Shown: piece after piece, positions 48,765 to 48,954 of the stretch
Layout of the letters: each line of letters opens with the position of its first letter
Position numbering within the stretch: the first letter of the stretch is position 1
Origin: CAYZMS01 sp964479625
GTDB taxonomy: Bacteria; Bacteroidota; Bacteroidia; Chitinophagales; Saprospiraceae
Assembly (NCBI GenBank): GCA_964479625.1
Contig: CAYZMS010000028.1
Coordinates: 1 to 48,954, forward strand
Reading direction: 5' to 3'
DNA: 48,954 bases
The notes under the pieces: model-generated
The model's database searches: none
What the model was told of the DNA's origin: nothing
Seen by the model: only the letters and a program-made list of their open reading frames with translations
Made by a program: the position numbers and the translations under genes

Positions 48765-48954
48765 TTAAGCTAAATGATTTTTAATTGGTTTCCAATGGGA
48801 GAGGATTAACGACCTGACTTTAGCGGCAAATAACCGTATAATGTAGACATTTCGAAGTGCTTCGCCATCAAAACCGGCATCTGCATTAAAAAAAAATCCG
48901 TTGATTGAGATTTGGGCATTCTCCACATCCTCCAACATTTTGGTGAAGAAAATT
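48765..48954 (-). pseudogene. Transposase fragment running off the right edge
   Basis: The minus-strand frame from the window edge reads 62 residues to a TAA at 48765-48767. Its part LEDVENAQISINGFFFNADAGFDGEALRN matches the DDE-transposase pattern in which NADAGFD holds a catalytic Asp region. The sequence after it (from VYIIRLFAAKV) is unlike a transposase and ends soon, so the gene looks truncated or frameshifted. The upstream part lies outside the window, and the IS family cannot be named. Confidence 0.5.

Noticed and set aside
1..48954. CRISPR arrays, rRNA and tRNA genes, phage genes, origin of replication
   Set aside because: No regularly spaced repeats, no rRNA or convincing tRNA sequence, no phage structural genes and no DnaA-box cluster were seen on reading. 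A dedicated tRNA and covariance-model scan was not possible.

Overview
The window is a 49-kb piece of a Bacteroidota chromosome of roughly balanced base composition. The evidence is a complete alternative complex III (Act) operon joined to an aa3-type oxidase operon, a PorV/PorQ-family protein, LytTR two-component signalling, DUF721 near recF, and promoters with the Bacteroidota -33 TTG / -7 TAnnTTTG pattern. A Saprospiria-like member is my best guess, but nothing here proves the order.

Layout. (1) 1-1785: an arsenic operon, arsR-arsI-arsC, with two matching ArsR operators and no efflux pump in view. (2) 1791-6110: an arginyltransferase-like gene, a UbiD-family decarboxylase and thyA. (3) 6241-22489: the respiratory island. 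actABCDEF encodes a quinol:cytochrome c oxidoreductase. After a new promoter come coxB and coxA, a hairpin, then ctaB, two subunit III genes and subunit IV, closed by a very strong terminator. Electrons should pass from menaquinol through the Act Fe-S and heme subunits to CuA of CoxB and on to the heme-copper centre of CoxA. actA is interrupted by exactly 100 Ns, a scaffold gap whose length cannot be real because the reading frame does not carry across it. (4) 22590-28478: an unassigned intergenic block, a PorV-like barrel, a YihY protein overlapping a thioesterase, a GNAT enzyme, a DinB-like protein, a small outer-membrane barrel and a methyltransferase. (5) 28535-37715: a subtilisin-like protease, then a recF neighbourhood (DUF721, katG, recF, pdhA, TPR protein, ribH, MBL hydrolase). 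(6) 37847-48758: a thioester-containing alpha-2-macroglobulin lipoprotein, a LON-domain protein, and a minus-strand unit of histidine kinase, LytTR regulator, YfcC-type carrier and ArgE-like deacetylase. (7) A transposase fragment runs off the right edge.

The most notable feature is CoxB. After its complete CuA domain it carries a C-terminal OmpA-type peptidoglycan-binding domain, at the position where caa3 oxidases carry a cytochrome c domain. The Asp and Arg that bind diaminopimelate in OmpA proteins are conserved with the same 15-residue spacing. This suggests a terminal oxidase, possibly within an ACIII-oxidase supercomplex, physically tied to the cell wall. Other items are a 23-bp perfect palindrome just upstream of the cox promoter, hairpins between act genes, His-rich loops in several respiratory subunits, an arginyltransferase-like protein that lacks the N-terminal cysteine cluster, and paired dyads upstream of katG.
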